Shown: in pieces, positions 18,588 to 27,799 of the stretch | Layout of the letters: every line of letters starts with the position of its first letter | Numbering within the stretch: position 1 is the first letter of the stretch | Assembly (NCBI GenBank): GCA_023402175.1 | Contig: JAEXCN010000077.1 | Span: 3,767-67,766, forward strand | Direction: 5' to 3' | From: Pseudomonadota bacterium | GTDB lineage: Bacteria > Myxococcota_A > Polyangia > Polyangiales > Polyangiaceae | Length of the DNA stretch: 64,000 nucleotides | Translations under genes and position numbers: made by a program | Notes under the pieces: model-generated | The model's input: only the letters and a program-made list of their open reading frames with translations | The model's database searches: none | Told to the model about the DNA's origin: nothing

Positions 18588-19478
18588 ATGCTGCGTCAGC
18601 AAACCTGGCGACAGATGAGGGATGACAATCCCGGGGGTAGCGCGTTGGATGCACGAGAGCTTGGAGGGGGTTCCCCGGGAGATGCCTTTGTCGACGCGGA
18701 CACCTCACCCGCGGCCGCGCCGCCGAGCGCGCTACTCGTCCTGGCACTCGTCGCGCTCTTCGGGCTCTTCCCGCTCGTGCAGGTCCGCGCGGCGTGGGGC
18801 GCGCTCGCCTGCATCGCGATCGCGCTGACGGTCGCAAGCGCGCGTTTGCGGGCGTGGCCGGCAACGCACCTCGGTGCGCTCTGCTCGCTCTTGCTCATCG
18901 CGCTGTCCGCGTTCGGTAGCATGAAGCTCTGGCCTGCGCCGCCAATCCTGGCGACGATGGTGTACCTGCTCGCCGCGAAGAGGGCGCGCGGGCTCGGCGA
19001 GTTTCCACGGTGGTTCGTGTGCGGCCGGCTGGATGGCACCGTCTGGGTCCTCATCGCGGCGTCATTGGTCGTATCGTCGAGCGCGCTCATCGCGTGGTTC
19101 TCGATGGCGAAGCCGGACTACAGCGAGGTGCTCGCGCTCTTCCCAACGCTGCCGCCCCTCGCGCTCTTCGCGGGCATCGTCGTGTTCGCGATGCTCAATG
19201 CTGCGCTCGAGGAGACGATCTATCGCGGCGTGGTGATGGGGGCGCTCGACGCGTCGCTCGGCGCCGGCGTGGTTCCGGTGCTCGTGCAGGCGATCCTCTT
19301 CGGGATTCTGCACATCGGAGGCTTCCCGCGAGGACCGATCGGGGTCGGCCTTGCGACGATCTACGGGCTCATGATGGGGGCGGTCCGACGGCGAGCGGGT
19401 GGAATGCTCGCGCCCTGGATCGCGCACGTCGGCACGGACGTGGCGATCGGGACGATTCTGCTGACCGCAATTCACTGA
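18588..19478 (+). CDS. CPBP-family intramembrane metalloprotease
   Basis: A 296-residue membrane protein with six to seven helices. The CPBP (Abi/Rce1-like) signature is visible as EETIYRG, providing EExxxR, with later His residues in FGILHIGG and APWIAHVG. The family cleaves or processes membrane proteins or peptides, and some members give bacteriocin immunity. An internal ATG at 18615 is an alternative start. It converges with a larger CPBP fusion protein at 19578. Confidence 0.8.
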   Translation: MLRQQTWRQMRDDNPGGSALDARELGGGSPGDAFVDADTSPAAAPPSALLVLALVALFGLFPLVQVRAAWGALACIAIALTVASARLRAWPATHLGALCSLLLIALSAFGSMKLWPAPPILATMVYLLAAKRARGLGEFPRWFVCGRLDGTVWVLIAASLVVSSSALIAWFSMAKPDYSEVLALFPTLPPLALFAGIVVFAMLNAALEETIYRGVVMGALDASLGAGVVPVLVQAILFGILHIGGFPRGPIGVGLATIYGLMMGAVRRRAGGMLAPWIAHVGTDVAIGTILLTAIH

Positions 19479-19577
19479 AGGTAGATGCGCGCCTCCATCC
19501 GTGAGGCCGCATCGCGTCGGTGTTTCGGGCATCCTTCGGAAAGGCTTCGGACGGAACGAGCACCTCCACCGACGAGC

Positions 19578-21683
19578 TCAGCTCGCAAGCAGCACCGCGA
19601 GAGCGTTGTGCACGACGTGCGCGACGATCCCCGGACCGAGCGCGCGCGTACGCGCGAAGAGCAGGCTCGCGACGAGCCCGAGGACGAAGACCGGCACGAA
19701 CGACAGCGGCGGATGGACCGCGGCGAACGCGAAGGCGCCGATGAGCGGCGCGAGCCACCTCCGTCGCCCCGGCGAGAGCTCGTCCTCGATGCATGGGAAC
19801 AACCATCCGCGGAAGAAGATCTCCTCTGCGAGCGGCGCTAGCCCGATCGCCATGGCGGCGATCGCGATGCGCGACGCACCGGACGCTTCGGGCAGCTCGA
19901 CGCCGAGCCACTTCACGATGTGGAGATAGCCGATCGCGAGCGCACCGCTGGCGAGCCCGGCGATGGCCCCCGCAGCGAGCCATGCGGGGCGCTCGGGCAG
20001 CGCGCGCATCCGCGGAGCATCGCGCCGCGCATGGGCCGTGAGCGAGACGAGGACGATCGACGAAGCCGCATACGCAATCGCGACCTTCGTTCCTTGGTCG
20101 AGCTCGCTGAGCCCGACGATGCGATCGCTCAGCACCTGCGCGGACTGGAACGCACCGAGGACGAGGAGCGCACGCCAGATCGGTGTCTCTCGTTCGAAGT
20201 CGTCGGCGTCGTCGAGCCACCGCACACATCCGAGTCCCGACCTGCCGGCTTCACGAGCAACGAGCCCGAGCGCGGCGAGCGGGACCACCACCGACCAGGC
20301 ATACGGCGCCGTCGCGACGCCCGCGAGCGGCACGAGGACGAGCACGGTCTCGATGGCGAAGCTTCCGCCGGGCCCCTTCTTGCTCCCAGCACCAACCGTG
20401 AGGAACGCGACCGACGCTGCAGCGTTCGCACCGAAGACGAGCGCGAGCAGTAGAGCGCCGATGCGCCAGGCGATCTCGAGATGGAGCGCGACGGACCACG
20501 GCGTGCCGAGGAGCGCAACGACCGGAGCAGCGACGAGCAGCGCGTCGCGACGCAGGCGGGCGACCTTGCCGCCGAGGAGCGCCCGCGGCTCGATGGGAAG
20601 CGGCGCGAGCAGCGGCCGCGCGGCGACGTCGCGTGTCGCCATGCGTGTCGCGCGCTGCGTGACGACGACGAAGGCGCTGAATGCAGCCAGCCCACAAGCA
20701 CCGCGGATCATCGAGTCCGCATGCTCGAGGGCGCCTTTCCTCGCGGTCCACGCGAACCCGAGGATCGCGAGGGTGATGATCGCCGTGTAGCTCATCATCA
20801 CGAGCGCGCTCCAGCGGCCTCCGGGCTCGCGGGTGCGGAGCACGTCGTCGATCCGGTCGATGACGAGCGCATCGTTCTTCGAGCGCCTGGGACGATCCGT
20901 TGGGACGAGATCGACCTTGTCGAAACCGATGCGTTCGGCAATCGCGATCGCGGCGAGCGCGAGCCCGAGCGTGCCTGCAGTCACACCGAGGACGAGGCCG
21001 AAGCCCGGACCGCCCGAGATCGCGCGGGCGACGTACGTCGGCCAACCTCCGACGGCGACGCCGATGCGCGGGCTCCGCGCGAGCGATGGAGCCTGGACGA
21101 CGCACATGAGGAAGAGCACCTGCCCGAAGACGAGCAAGTACGACCGCGCACGCGCGATCGTCATCGCGGGGAACACGACCCGCGCCATGCGCATCAGCGC
21201 TTCGCCGGTGAACACGCCTGCAGTCGAGATCGCAATGGCGACAGCGAGCGCGCGCCCCCGCGTGTGCGGATATACGCCGACGAGCGCCGACGCACCGAGC
21301 GCATAGACGAACAACCGTTCGAGGAGCCCCACGGCGAGGCGACTCTCCTCGCGTAGAGGCAGCGTGTCGAGGAAGCTCACCTCGAGCGGGCTCGGCTCGC
21401 CGCGCAGCATCGGGCCGCGCGTGAGCGCGCTCCACATCACCGAAAGGCCCATCGCCCCGACGACGATCCACGCACCGCCGCGGAGGCGCTGCTCGGGATC
21501 GTCGAGCCCCGAGACGAGTCGCCCAACGGCATAACCCCAGGCGCTCATCATCGCGAGGTACGCGATCCGGAACAGGCCTGCCGAAACGCGCCGGCCCTTG
21601 TCGCGTCGCAAGCGGTCCGGCAGCGATGCGCGCGCCCAGTGACGGAAGAGCACGAGCGCGAGCGCCGCCGTCTCGCGGATCAT
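19578..21683 (-). CDS. ABC-2-like permease fused to CPBP protease
   Basis: A 701-residue membrane protein. Roughly the first 480 residues have many helices in the layout of an ABC-2 exporter permease, preceding a soluble spacer. The C-terminal 200 residues are a CPBP domain with EEIFFRGW near 613-620 and His residues further on (AAVHPPLSF, VAHVVHNALA). The ATG overlaps the stop of the ABC ATPase gene by four bases, so the two are almost certainly partners. The fusion suggests an exporter with a built-in processing protease. The permease part is inferred from helix layout and context rather than from a motif. Confidence 0.7.
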   Translation of the reverse strand: MIRETAALALVLFRHWARASLPDRLRRDKGRRVSAGLFRIAYLAMMSAWGYAVGRLVSGLDDPEQRLRGGAWIVVGAMGLSVMWSALTRGPMLRGEPSPLEVSFLDTLPLREESRLAVGLLERLFVYALGASALVGVYPHTRGRALAVAIAISTAGVFTGEALMRMARVVFPAMTIARARSYLLVFGQVLFLMCVVQAPSLARSPRIGVAVGGWPTYVARAISGGPGFGLVLGVTAGTLGLALAAIAIAERIGFDKVDLVPTDRPRRSKNDALVIDRIDDVLRTREPGGRWSALVMMSYTAIITLAILGFAWTARKGALEHADSMIRGACGLAAFSAFVVVTQRATRMATRDVAARPLLAPLPIEPRALLGGKVARLRRDALLVAAPVVALLGTPWSVALHLEIAWRIGALLLALVFGANAAASVAFLTVGAGSKKGPGGSFAIETVLVLVPLAGVATAPYAWSVVVPLAALGLVAREAGRSGLGCVRWLDDADDFERETPIWRALLVLGAFQSAQVLSDRIVGLSELDQGTKVAIAYAASSIVLVSLTAHARRDAPRMRALPERPAWLAAGAIAGLASGALAIGYLHIVKWLGVELPEASGASRIAIAAMAIGLAPLAEEIFFRGWLFPCIEDELSPGRRRWLAPLIGAFAFAAVHPPLSFVPVFVLGLVASLLFARTRALGPGIVAHVVHNALAVLLAS

Positions 21684-22411
21684 CGGACGAGGGCCATGAA
21701 CGCGTCCTCGAGCGAGGCGTTCTCGCCGACGCCGGCTTGCGCGCGAATGCTGGCCGGACTGCCTTCGGCGACGAGACGCCCACGATGCAGGACGAGCACG
21801 CGGTCACAGAGGATGTTCGCCATGTCGAGTAGGTGCGTCGAGACGACGACCGCCGCACCCCCGCGCGCCCGCTCGCGCAGGAGCTGCCTCACGCGCGCCG
21901 CCGTCGGCGGGTCGAGGCCGTTCGTCGGCTCGTCGAGCAGGAGGAGCGCCGGCTCGTGCACGAGCGCGAGCAACAGGGCGAGCTTCTTCTTGGTGCCGTG
22001 CGAGTAGGTCGACGTCGGCGCGTCGAGCGCACCTCCGAGCTCGAGCGCGTCGACCAGGTACGGCAGATGCGCGCGTGCTGCCGGAGATGCGCCGCGTACG
22101 TTCAGGACGAAGTCGATCGTCTCGTTGCCCGTCAAGAAGTCGTAGAACGCGGGCTCGTCGGGCGAATAGCCGAGCCGCTCTTTGACCGCGCGTGCGTCCC
22201 TCGTGCAATCGAGATGACCGACACGCGCCGAGCCGCGCGTCGGGCGAAGGAGGCCGAGCACGAGCTTCATCGTCGTCGTCTTGCCGGCGCCGTTCGGCCC
22301 GAGCAGGCCGACGACCTCGGACGCCGCAACGCTGCACGACAGCTCCGCGAGCGCCGTGGACGCGCCGAAATCCTTGCCCAGTCGATCGAGCACGAGGACG
22401 GGATCGCTCAA
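21680..22411 (-). CDS. ABC transporter ATP-binding protein
   Basis: A 243-residue ABC ATPase. Walker A is GPNGAGKTT and Walker B is LLLLDEPTNGLDPP; the signature region is STYSHGTKKKLALLLAL (an SHGTKKK form rather than LSGGQ), common among CcmA/NatA-type exporter ATPases. The H-loop is STHLLD. I start it at a TTG at 22411 (SDPVLVLDRLGK), because the longer frame back to 22690 would overlap the neighbouring lipoprotein gene. It is translationally coupled to the permease-CPBP gene. Confidence 0.85.
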   Translation of the reverse strand: MSDPVLVLDRLGKDFGASTALAELSCSVAASEVVGLLGPNGAGKTTTMKLVLGLLRPTRGSARVGHLDCTRDARAVKERLGYSPDEPAFYDFLTGNETIDFVLNVRGASPAARAHLPYLVDALELGGALDAPTSTYSHGTKKKLALLLALVHEPALLLLDEPTNGLDPPTAARVRQLLRERARGGAAVVVSTHLLDMANILCDRVLVLHRGRLVAEGSPASIRAQAGVGENASLEDAFMALVR

Positions 22412-22505
22412 CGAACGGCAGTGTAATCGAAGCGCGAGGCGCCGGCGCGAGCGCAGCGGAGGGTAGGCTCGACCTTCGCTGCGACTTCGCGTCGAGGTCC
22501 CGCCC

Positions 22506-23726
22506 TCAGCGAGGGCAATCGATCGGAGCGAGGTCTCCGGCGTCGGCGCAGCGCTCCGACGGCGGGAGCTGCCCGGCGGCCCGATACTCGTCGTCGGTGC
22601 GAGCACGGAAAGGGCCGAGCTCACCGGCGCGTTGGGCCTCGAAGCGGGCGCCGAACGAGAGCGCATCGCATGGCGAACCTCTGCCGTCATCGCAGTGCGA
22701 AGCGCGGATGTCCCGAGCGGCGCAGAGGAGCCCGAGGTTGTCCTGCACCTTGGCGCAGACGTACGAGCCCGAGCTCTCGTCGTACATGAGCTTCACCTGC
22801 TCGAGAAACGCCCCGCTCGGTATGCGGCCGGAGATGGTGCCGTCGGAGAGCGTGCCTGCTTCGGGCGCAAGCGTCGCGGTCATCCACGCGTCTCGAAGCT
22901 CGATGTCGAACGACCGCAGCTCGTCGACGGACGAACGCAGCGGGAGCGTCATTCGGCCGAAGCGCGCGACGAGCTTGCCGCCGTTGATCCATGCTGCATC
23001 GGAGCTGATCGACGAGCCGATCGTGCCTGCGCGGAATCTCGCGTCGGGGACCCAGAGGTGGCCAGCGTCAGGATTGAACGGAGCGCTGCGCTCGCCGCCG
23101 GCAACGAGCCCACCGTCCGCCGCCTTGCGCCAGTAACCGATCGTCGGGAAGACGAAGACGCTGACGTCGTCATCGTTCTCCGCTCCGTTCCAGCGATCGA
23201 GCCGTACGACGACCCCATAGATGCTGTCGACGAGACGGCCGTTGAACCGCACCGGATCGAACGCGGCGACGAAGCCGCGCAGCGCCTGGAGCAATCCGAA
23301 CGTGACGTTGTCGACCCCCGCCGGCGTGTCCGCTCCATACTGGAGCGCCGTGTCGGTGCCTTCCATGAAGGTGCAGCTGCTCGTCCCTCGGTCGACCGTG
23401 ACGCGCCGATCGAGATCGTGGCCTGGTCGCTCCGCGTTCCCGTCGATCCCGAGATCGAGCAGGGTGAAAGCGAAGTAGAGCGAGCCCGCATCGCTCGGGC
23501 TCGCCGTCGGCTCCGGCTTTCCGATCGCGCCGATGTCGTCCACGCCGCAGGCATCGACGAAGTCCGCGTCGTTCGCGTCCGAGGTGCCGGCATCGCTCGG
23601 CCCGCTGTCCGTGGCTCCTGCCTTCTCCGAGAGAGGATCCATCCCGAAGACGACGACGCATGCTCCGCTCGCGCACGCGAACGCGACGGTCGCCGCGGCA
23701 AGCGCGAGCCGAGTGCGCGTCACCAT
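22506..23726 (-). CDS. Hypothetical lipoprotein with Asp-Ala-Gly linker
   Basis: 406 residues with an N-terminal export signal ending at a Cys (ASGAC), then an acidic linker (TDSGPSDAGTSDANDAD) typical of myxobacterial lipoproteins. The rest is a beta-rich domain with no recognised family. The ATG overlaps the end of the preceding gene by seven bases, so it closes the kinase operon. It may be the surface or envelope partner of that signalling unit. Confidence 0.75.
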   Translation of the reverse strand: MVTRTRLALAAATVAFACASGACVVVFGMDPLSEKAGATDSGPSDAGTSDANDADFVDACGVDDIGAIGKPEPTASPSDAGSLYFAFTLLDLGIDGNAERPGHDLDRRVTVDRGTSSCTFMEGTDTALQYGADTPAGVDNVTFGLLQALRGFVAAFDPVRFNGRLVDSIYGVVVRLDRWNGAENDDDVSVFVFPTIGYWRKAADGGLVAGGERSAPFNPDAGHLWVPDARFRAGTIGSSISSDAAWINGGKLVARFGRMTLPLRSSVDELRSFDIELRDAWMTATLAPEAGTLSDGTISGRIPSGAFLEQVKLMYDESSGSYVCAKVQDNLGLLCAARDIRASHCDDGRGSPCDALSFGARFEAQRAGELGPFRARTDDEYRAAGQLPPSERCADAGDLAPIDCPR

Positions 23727-24754
23727 GAGCCCGTCAGTCCGATCGAGGAAGGGCCGATGCGCACGGCCGCTTGCACCGGCAATGCGCCAGCCGTGTTACC
23801 GCGCGAAGAGGGAGAGCCGAGCACCACCAGGGCGCCGCCCACCGCAGTGACCGCAGCGCCGGCGAGCATGACGATCGTCGCGCCGTTCGCCATCGATCGC
23901 GCGCTCTCTCCGTCGCGCACTGCATTCGATGGGCAGTCATCGACGGCGCCGCATTGGCCCCGAGCATCGTCGTAGTTGGATTTCGCGACGAACCCTAGCG
24001 TGAGCCCGACGACGACGGAGGTCGCCCCGACAGCCGCGAGACCGACGCCCGTCGTTCGCATCGGCGTCCACCACGAGCTCTTCGGCGCTGCCGATGGGGC
24101 TGCTTCGACCGCTCGTGGGGACGGCGTGTTCGCCGGAGTCGAAGCAGGAGCCATCTCGAGCACGGGCACCTGCACCGAGCGGCTCTCGCCACGCACCGTG
24201 ATGCGTGTCCGCCACGGAGCTCGCCCGCGCGCCTCGGCGCCGATTTCGTGCTCACCGGGATCGACCGGAATGCCGATCCCCCACTCCGCAGCGGTGAGTG
24301 GCCGTCCATCGCGCGACACGACGAGAGCGGGAGCGCGCGACGGCTCGGGGACGACGATCGTCAGGCGAACGAGCTTCGGCGCGATTCCCTCCGCAAGCGA
24401 GCGCGCGGCGGCCTCGAGATCCGGTCGGCCGCCCTTGCGAGCGATCGCCTCCGCCTCGCGAAATGCGCCCCACGCGCTCGCGGTTCGACCGAGACTCTCG
24501 TAACACCTCCCGAGATTGAGCAGCGTGCTCGTCTTCGGGTCCGTCTGATGACTCGCCGCGAACTTGGGGCATGCGTCCGCGTAACGCCCCGCCTCCGCAT
24601 CAGCGAGGGCGCTCTCGAACAGCTGCTGCGCCCGCGCGCGATCGTCTGCACCGGTCGTGGGCTCGCCGGCTCGCGCCATGTTCACGTTCGTCGTCACGAC
24701 GAAGAGCGCAATCAGCCCGATGATTCCGCGTGCGCGCGGGCGAACCCCGATCAC
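23720..24754 (-). CDS. TPR-like exported protein with transmembrane anchor
   Basis: A 344-residue protein starting at a GTG that overlaps the kinase stop (GTGA). A signal segment (GIIGLIALFVVTTNVNMARA) is followed by a TPR-type helical region (QQLFESALADAEAGRYADACPKFAAS, LLNLGRCYESLG). A PEGA-like beta region about 130-215 follows, with LTIVVPEPSRAPALVVSRDG. Two hydrophobic segments (about 235-255 and 290-315) anchor the C-terminus. It is co-expressed with the kinase and probably works as its periplasmic sensor or scaffold. Confidence 0.75.
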   Translation of the reverse strand: MIGVRPRARGIIGLIALFVVTTNVNMARAGEPTTGADDRARAQQLFESALADAEAGRYADACPKFAASHQTDPKTSTLLNLGRCYESLGRTASAWGAFREAEAIARKGGRPDLEAAARSLAEGIAPKLVRLTIVVPEPSRAPALVVSRDGRPLTAAEWGIGIPVDPGEHEIGAEARGRAPWRTRITVRGESRSVQVPVLEMAPASTPANTPSPRAVEAAPSAAPKSSWWTPMRTTGVGLAAVGATSVVVGLTLGFVAKSNYDDARGQCGAVDDCPSNAVRDGESARSMANGATIVMLAGAAVTAVGGALVVLGSPSSRGNTAGALPVQAAVRIGPSSIGLTGSW

Positions 24755-26265
24755 TCTCGCACCCGGAAGAAGCGGCCGGCGTCGGGCGTCTCGGTGCCGG
24801 CAGCCGAATGCGTCGGAGCGGAGATCGCCGGTGCTGGCCGGCGAGACTTCGAGCCCGAGTGCGGGTCTTTCGGCGGGTGAGCAGCGATGACGGACGAAGC
24901 CGATGCTGCCGGTGCTGCTCCGATGCTCGCAGCAGCAGCCCCGGAACGGCTCGCCGATGTCTCGGCGCCGATCGGAAGCGCCACGGCGTCCATGGGCAGC
25001 GCGGCGGCAGGCGCGGTAGCCTCCGAGCTCGACGCGGAGCCGCTCGGCGAGCTCGTCGTCGCGTCCTCCGCCGGTGCGGGCGCGCGCCAGACGCGCTGCA
25101 GAGTCACGATCGCGCCTACGGCGATCACCAGCACGCCTGCGGACGCGAGCCAACGACCGACCGGGCGCGACTCTCCGTCCGTCTGGTTCGTTACGGCACG
25201 GTTCGTGTGGTCGAGCGCGAAGGGCATCTTCTCGTGCGCGAGCTGCGTGTCGTCGACGGCGAGATCATTCCCACCGAGCGACGGCTCGGTCGCAGCGAGG
25301 TGCCCGGCGTCGTCGCTTGCGCGACGCGCACCGGCACGGGCGATGTCGTGGACGCGATCGGCGATGCTCCGGTCGCGCGGATGCGCAAACGGCGCGAGTG
25401 CCTGGGCGAGCTCCGCGACGCTCGCGAAGCGCCGGCTCCGATCCTTCTCGAGGCAGCGAAGAATCACGCGCTCGAAGCGCTCGGGCAGGTCGCGTCTGTG
25501 CGCGCGCGGCCTCGTCGGCTCGTCCTGGCTGATCTTGAGCCCGACCTCGATCGCCGTCGGAGCAACGAACGGAAGCTGGCCCGTCGCGAGCTCGTAGAGG
25601 ACGACGCCGATCGACCAGATGTCCGTCCGCGCGTCGACACCTTTCGACGAGCGCATCTGCTCGGGAGACATGTACGAGGGCGATCCGAACACCGACTCGG
25701 TCGCCGTCACCGATGCCGGCGGACTGCTCGCGCCCGCAGCCTGCGTCAGCTTCGAGATACCGAAGTCGAGGACCTTCACCTGAGGGTGTCCATCGTGACC
25801 GCGTGCCAGGAAGAGGTTCGCCGGCTTCAAATCACGATGGACGATCCCCACCGCGTGCGCCTCTGCAAGCGCATCGCACGCCTGCAGCACGTAGCTCGCC
25901 GCGTCTGCCACCGGCATCGGCGAGCGCCGCGCATCGACCTCGGCGGCGAGATCGCGCCCGTCGAGCAGCTCCATGACGATGAACGGACATCCGTCCTCGA
26001 GGCGTCCCGTGTCGAGCGTCCTCGCGACGTGGGGACTCTTCAGACGTACCGACGCCCGCGCCTCGCGCAGGAACCTCTCCACGACGACGGGGTCCGACGC
26101 CGACGCGGGGAGGAGGAACTTCAGTGCAACGCTCTGCTCGAGATCGAGGTGTGTCGCCGCGACCACGACTCCCATACCGCCCTTCCCGAGCACTCGCTCG
26201 ACGCGGTACTTGGACGCCAGTACGTCACCGGCGCCGACCGGCGGAACGGGGAAAGGACGCGACAC
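24751..26265 (-). CDS. Membrane-anchored Ser/Thr protein kinase
   Basis: A 504-residue eukaryotic-like kinase. The Gly-rich loop is GKGGMG at 27-32, ATP lysine K49 (VALKF), catalytic loop HRDLKPAN at 143-150 and DFG at 167-169; the activation segment keeps SPSYMSPEQ. A transmembrane helix lies at about 355-372, followed by an Ala/Ser-rich tail of about 130 residues with little complexity. It lies in a minus-strand operon with a PP2C phosphatase and two FHA proteins upstream and a TPR protein downstream, so it is the likely writer of the phosphothreonines those FHA domains read. Confidence 0.92.
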   Translation of the reverse strand: MSRPFPVPPVGAGDVLASKYRVERVLGKGGMGVVVAATHLDLEQSVALKFLLPASASDPVVVERFLREARASVRLKSPHVARTLDTGRLEDGCPFIVMELLDGRDLAAEVDARRSPMPVADAASYVLQACDALAEAHAVGIVHRDLKPANLFLARGHDGHPQVKVLDFGISKLTQAAGASSPPASVTATESVFGSPSYMSPEQMRSSKGVDARTDIWSIGVVLYELATGQLPFVAPTAIEVGLKISQDEPTRPRAHRRDLPERFERVILRCLEKDRSRRFASVAELAQALAPFAHPRDRSIADRVHDIARAGARRASDDAGHLAATEPSLGGNDLAVDDTQLAHEKMPFALDHTNRAVTNQTDGESRPVGRWLASAGVLVIAVGAIVTLQRVWRAPAPAEDATTSSPSGSASSSEATAPAAALPMDAVALPIGAETSASRSGAAAASIGAAPAASASSVIAAHPPKDPHSGSKSRRPAPAISAPTHSAAGTETPDAGRFFRVRE

Positions 26266-26325
26266 GAGATTGCCCCTCGTGAACGAGGATACGTGCCGAG
26301 TCCCCCTGTAACAAGCTTCGGGAGC

Positions 26326-26393
26326 GCGCGTCGGGGCGTCGTCAGGGCGTCGTCAGCGCGCGTCAGGGCGTCGTCAGGTCGTCGTCAGGGCGT
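26326..26393. repeat. Short G+C tandem repeat at the PP2C 3' end
   Basis: Imperfect copies of GTCGTCAGGGC (about 11 bp) and shorter GTCGTCAG fragments fill this stretch between the kinase start and the PP2C stop. The stop codon of the phosphatase lies in one copy. It is a slippage-prone patch in an otherwise short spacer. Confidence 0.6.
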
Positions 26394-27776
26394 TCCGCCC
26401 TGGGCGCGGCACTTCGCGTCGAGGCGGTTCAAGGTCTCCGCCGAAGCATCACGCTCGCGCGCGCGGCGCGCCGTGGCGCACGGATCGAACGGGCCGCCGT
26501 CGCGATGGTGCCACGTGCGCCTGCCCGTCGACTCCGCAGTGAGCGTCGGTGCGGGCTCGATCGTGGGCTCCGGTCCCGCATCATCGTCCTCGGCGCCGGC
26601 AGAAGCCTCGCGCGGCACATCGTGGACGATGTGAACCCTCCGATGTGAAGGTCGCAGCGCGACGAAGACGATCGCGCCGAGGATCGCGACAGCGACGATC
26701 GCGAGGACGATCCCGAGCACGATGATCGGTGTGCGCGGACGACCGCCGTCGAGCGATCGTCGCGAGACCGGCGGCGCAGGCGGGATGGCGACCGACGGCC
26801 CTGACTCGACGTGTCGCGGGAGCGTGCCGGGGTGCGCACCTGGTGGCAGGCCTTGTGGAGCCGCTCCCGGAGCCGCTCCCGGAGGCGGCGCTCCGCCCGG
26901 CGGCGCGAACGGCGCAGAGACGAGCGTACCCGTCGGTCCTCCAGACGGATCCGCCGGAGGCGCAGCGTGCGCCGTGAGCGGGATCGTCTTCATCAGCGTC
27001 GGCGCTTCACGGACGCGCGCGCTCGCCTTCATCCGCAGGACCATCGCCGTGATGTTGTCGTGACCGCCGCGGGCGTTCGCGAGATCGACCAGCTGCCCGG
27101 ACGCCTGCGCAGGAGGATGCGAGCCTGCGATCTGCAGGATCTCGGCGGGCTCGACGAGATCGCTGAGCCCGTCGGAGCAGAGGACGAGCACGTCGCCGGT
27201 GACGTACGCGAGCGGCTCCGACCGGACATCCACCTCGACGTCCTTCGCGATGCCGAGAGCGCGCAGGATCTTGTTCGCGTCGGGGTGCTTCGCGGCGTCC
27301 TCGGCACGGATCAGGTTCCGGTCGACCATCTCCTGGACCATCGAGTGGTCCCGCGTGACCTGCGAGATCGCGCCTGCGTGGACGAGGTAGAGACGACTGT
27401 CACCGACGTGCGCGACCTCTGCGCCGTCCTCGTGCGCGAGCACGGCGACAACCGTCGATCCCGGTCGGAAGCCGGCCTCTACCGTCGGCATCGACCAGAT
27501 GCGCGCGTTTGCTTCTTCGATCGCGCGCTTCAGCGCGAGCGCCGGCGTCGTGGCGGGCGGAGCGGCCTCGACGATCTCGACGATCGTCTTGATGGCCAGC
27601 TCGGACGCTTCTTTGCCGCCGGCGTGGCCGCCCATCCCGTCGCAGACGACCGCAAGCAGGCCGAGCGGAGTCTCCTTGTGGATCGAGGAATCCTCGTTGA
27701 CCTGCTTGTCCGGATCGCGTCCGGGATCGGTCCGAACGGCGATCTCCACGGCGGGGATCTTCGAGCTCGTCGTCAT
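26385..27776 (-). CDS. PP2C-type Ser/Thr protein phosphatase
   Basis: A 463-residue protein. The catalytic domain (1-260) carries the PP2C motifs: RTDPGRDPDKQVNEDS, DGMGGH at 46-51, HVGDSRLYL, the later SDGLSDLV and GGHDNITAM, which supply the metal-binding aspartates. A Pro-rich linker, one transmembrane helix (about 345-365) and a short tail follow. It reverses kinase phosphorylation; it is 23 bases downstream of the vWA-FHA gene and 119 bases upstream of the kinase gene in the same direction. The ATG at 27776 starts the conserved domain. Confidence 0.92.
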   Translation of the reverse strand: MTTSSKIPAVEIAVRTDPGRDPDKQVNEDSSIHKETPLGLLAVVCDGMGGHAGGKEASELAIKTIVEIVEAAPPATTPALALKRAIEEANARIWSMPTVEAGFRPGSTVVAVLAHEDGAEVAHVGDSRLYLVHAGAISQVTRDHSMVQEMVDRNLIRAEDAAKHPDANKILRALGIAKDVEVDVRSEPLAYVTGDVLVLCSDGLSDLVEPAEILQIAGSHPPAQASGQLVDLANARGGHDNITAMVLRMKASARVREAPTLMKTIPLTAHAAPPADPSGGPTGTLVSAPFAPPGGAPPPGAAPGAAPQGLPPGAHPGTLPRHVESGPSVAIPPAPPVSRRSLDGGRPRTPIIVLGIVLAIVAVAILGAIVFVALRPSHRRVHIVHDVPREASAGAEDDDAGPEPTIEPAPTLTAESTGRRTWHHRDGGPFDPCATARRARERDASAETLNRLDAKCRAQGGTP

Positions 27777-27799
27777 CGCTCCGGCTCTCGCTCCCCCAT

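Noticed and set aside
22412..22690. N-terminal extension of the ABC ATPase to an ATG at 22690
   Set aside because: The extra 93 residues would overlap the lipoprotein gene at 22506 and contain no conserved sequence; a TTG at 22411 fits the family start.
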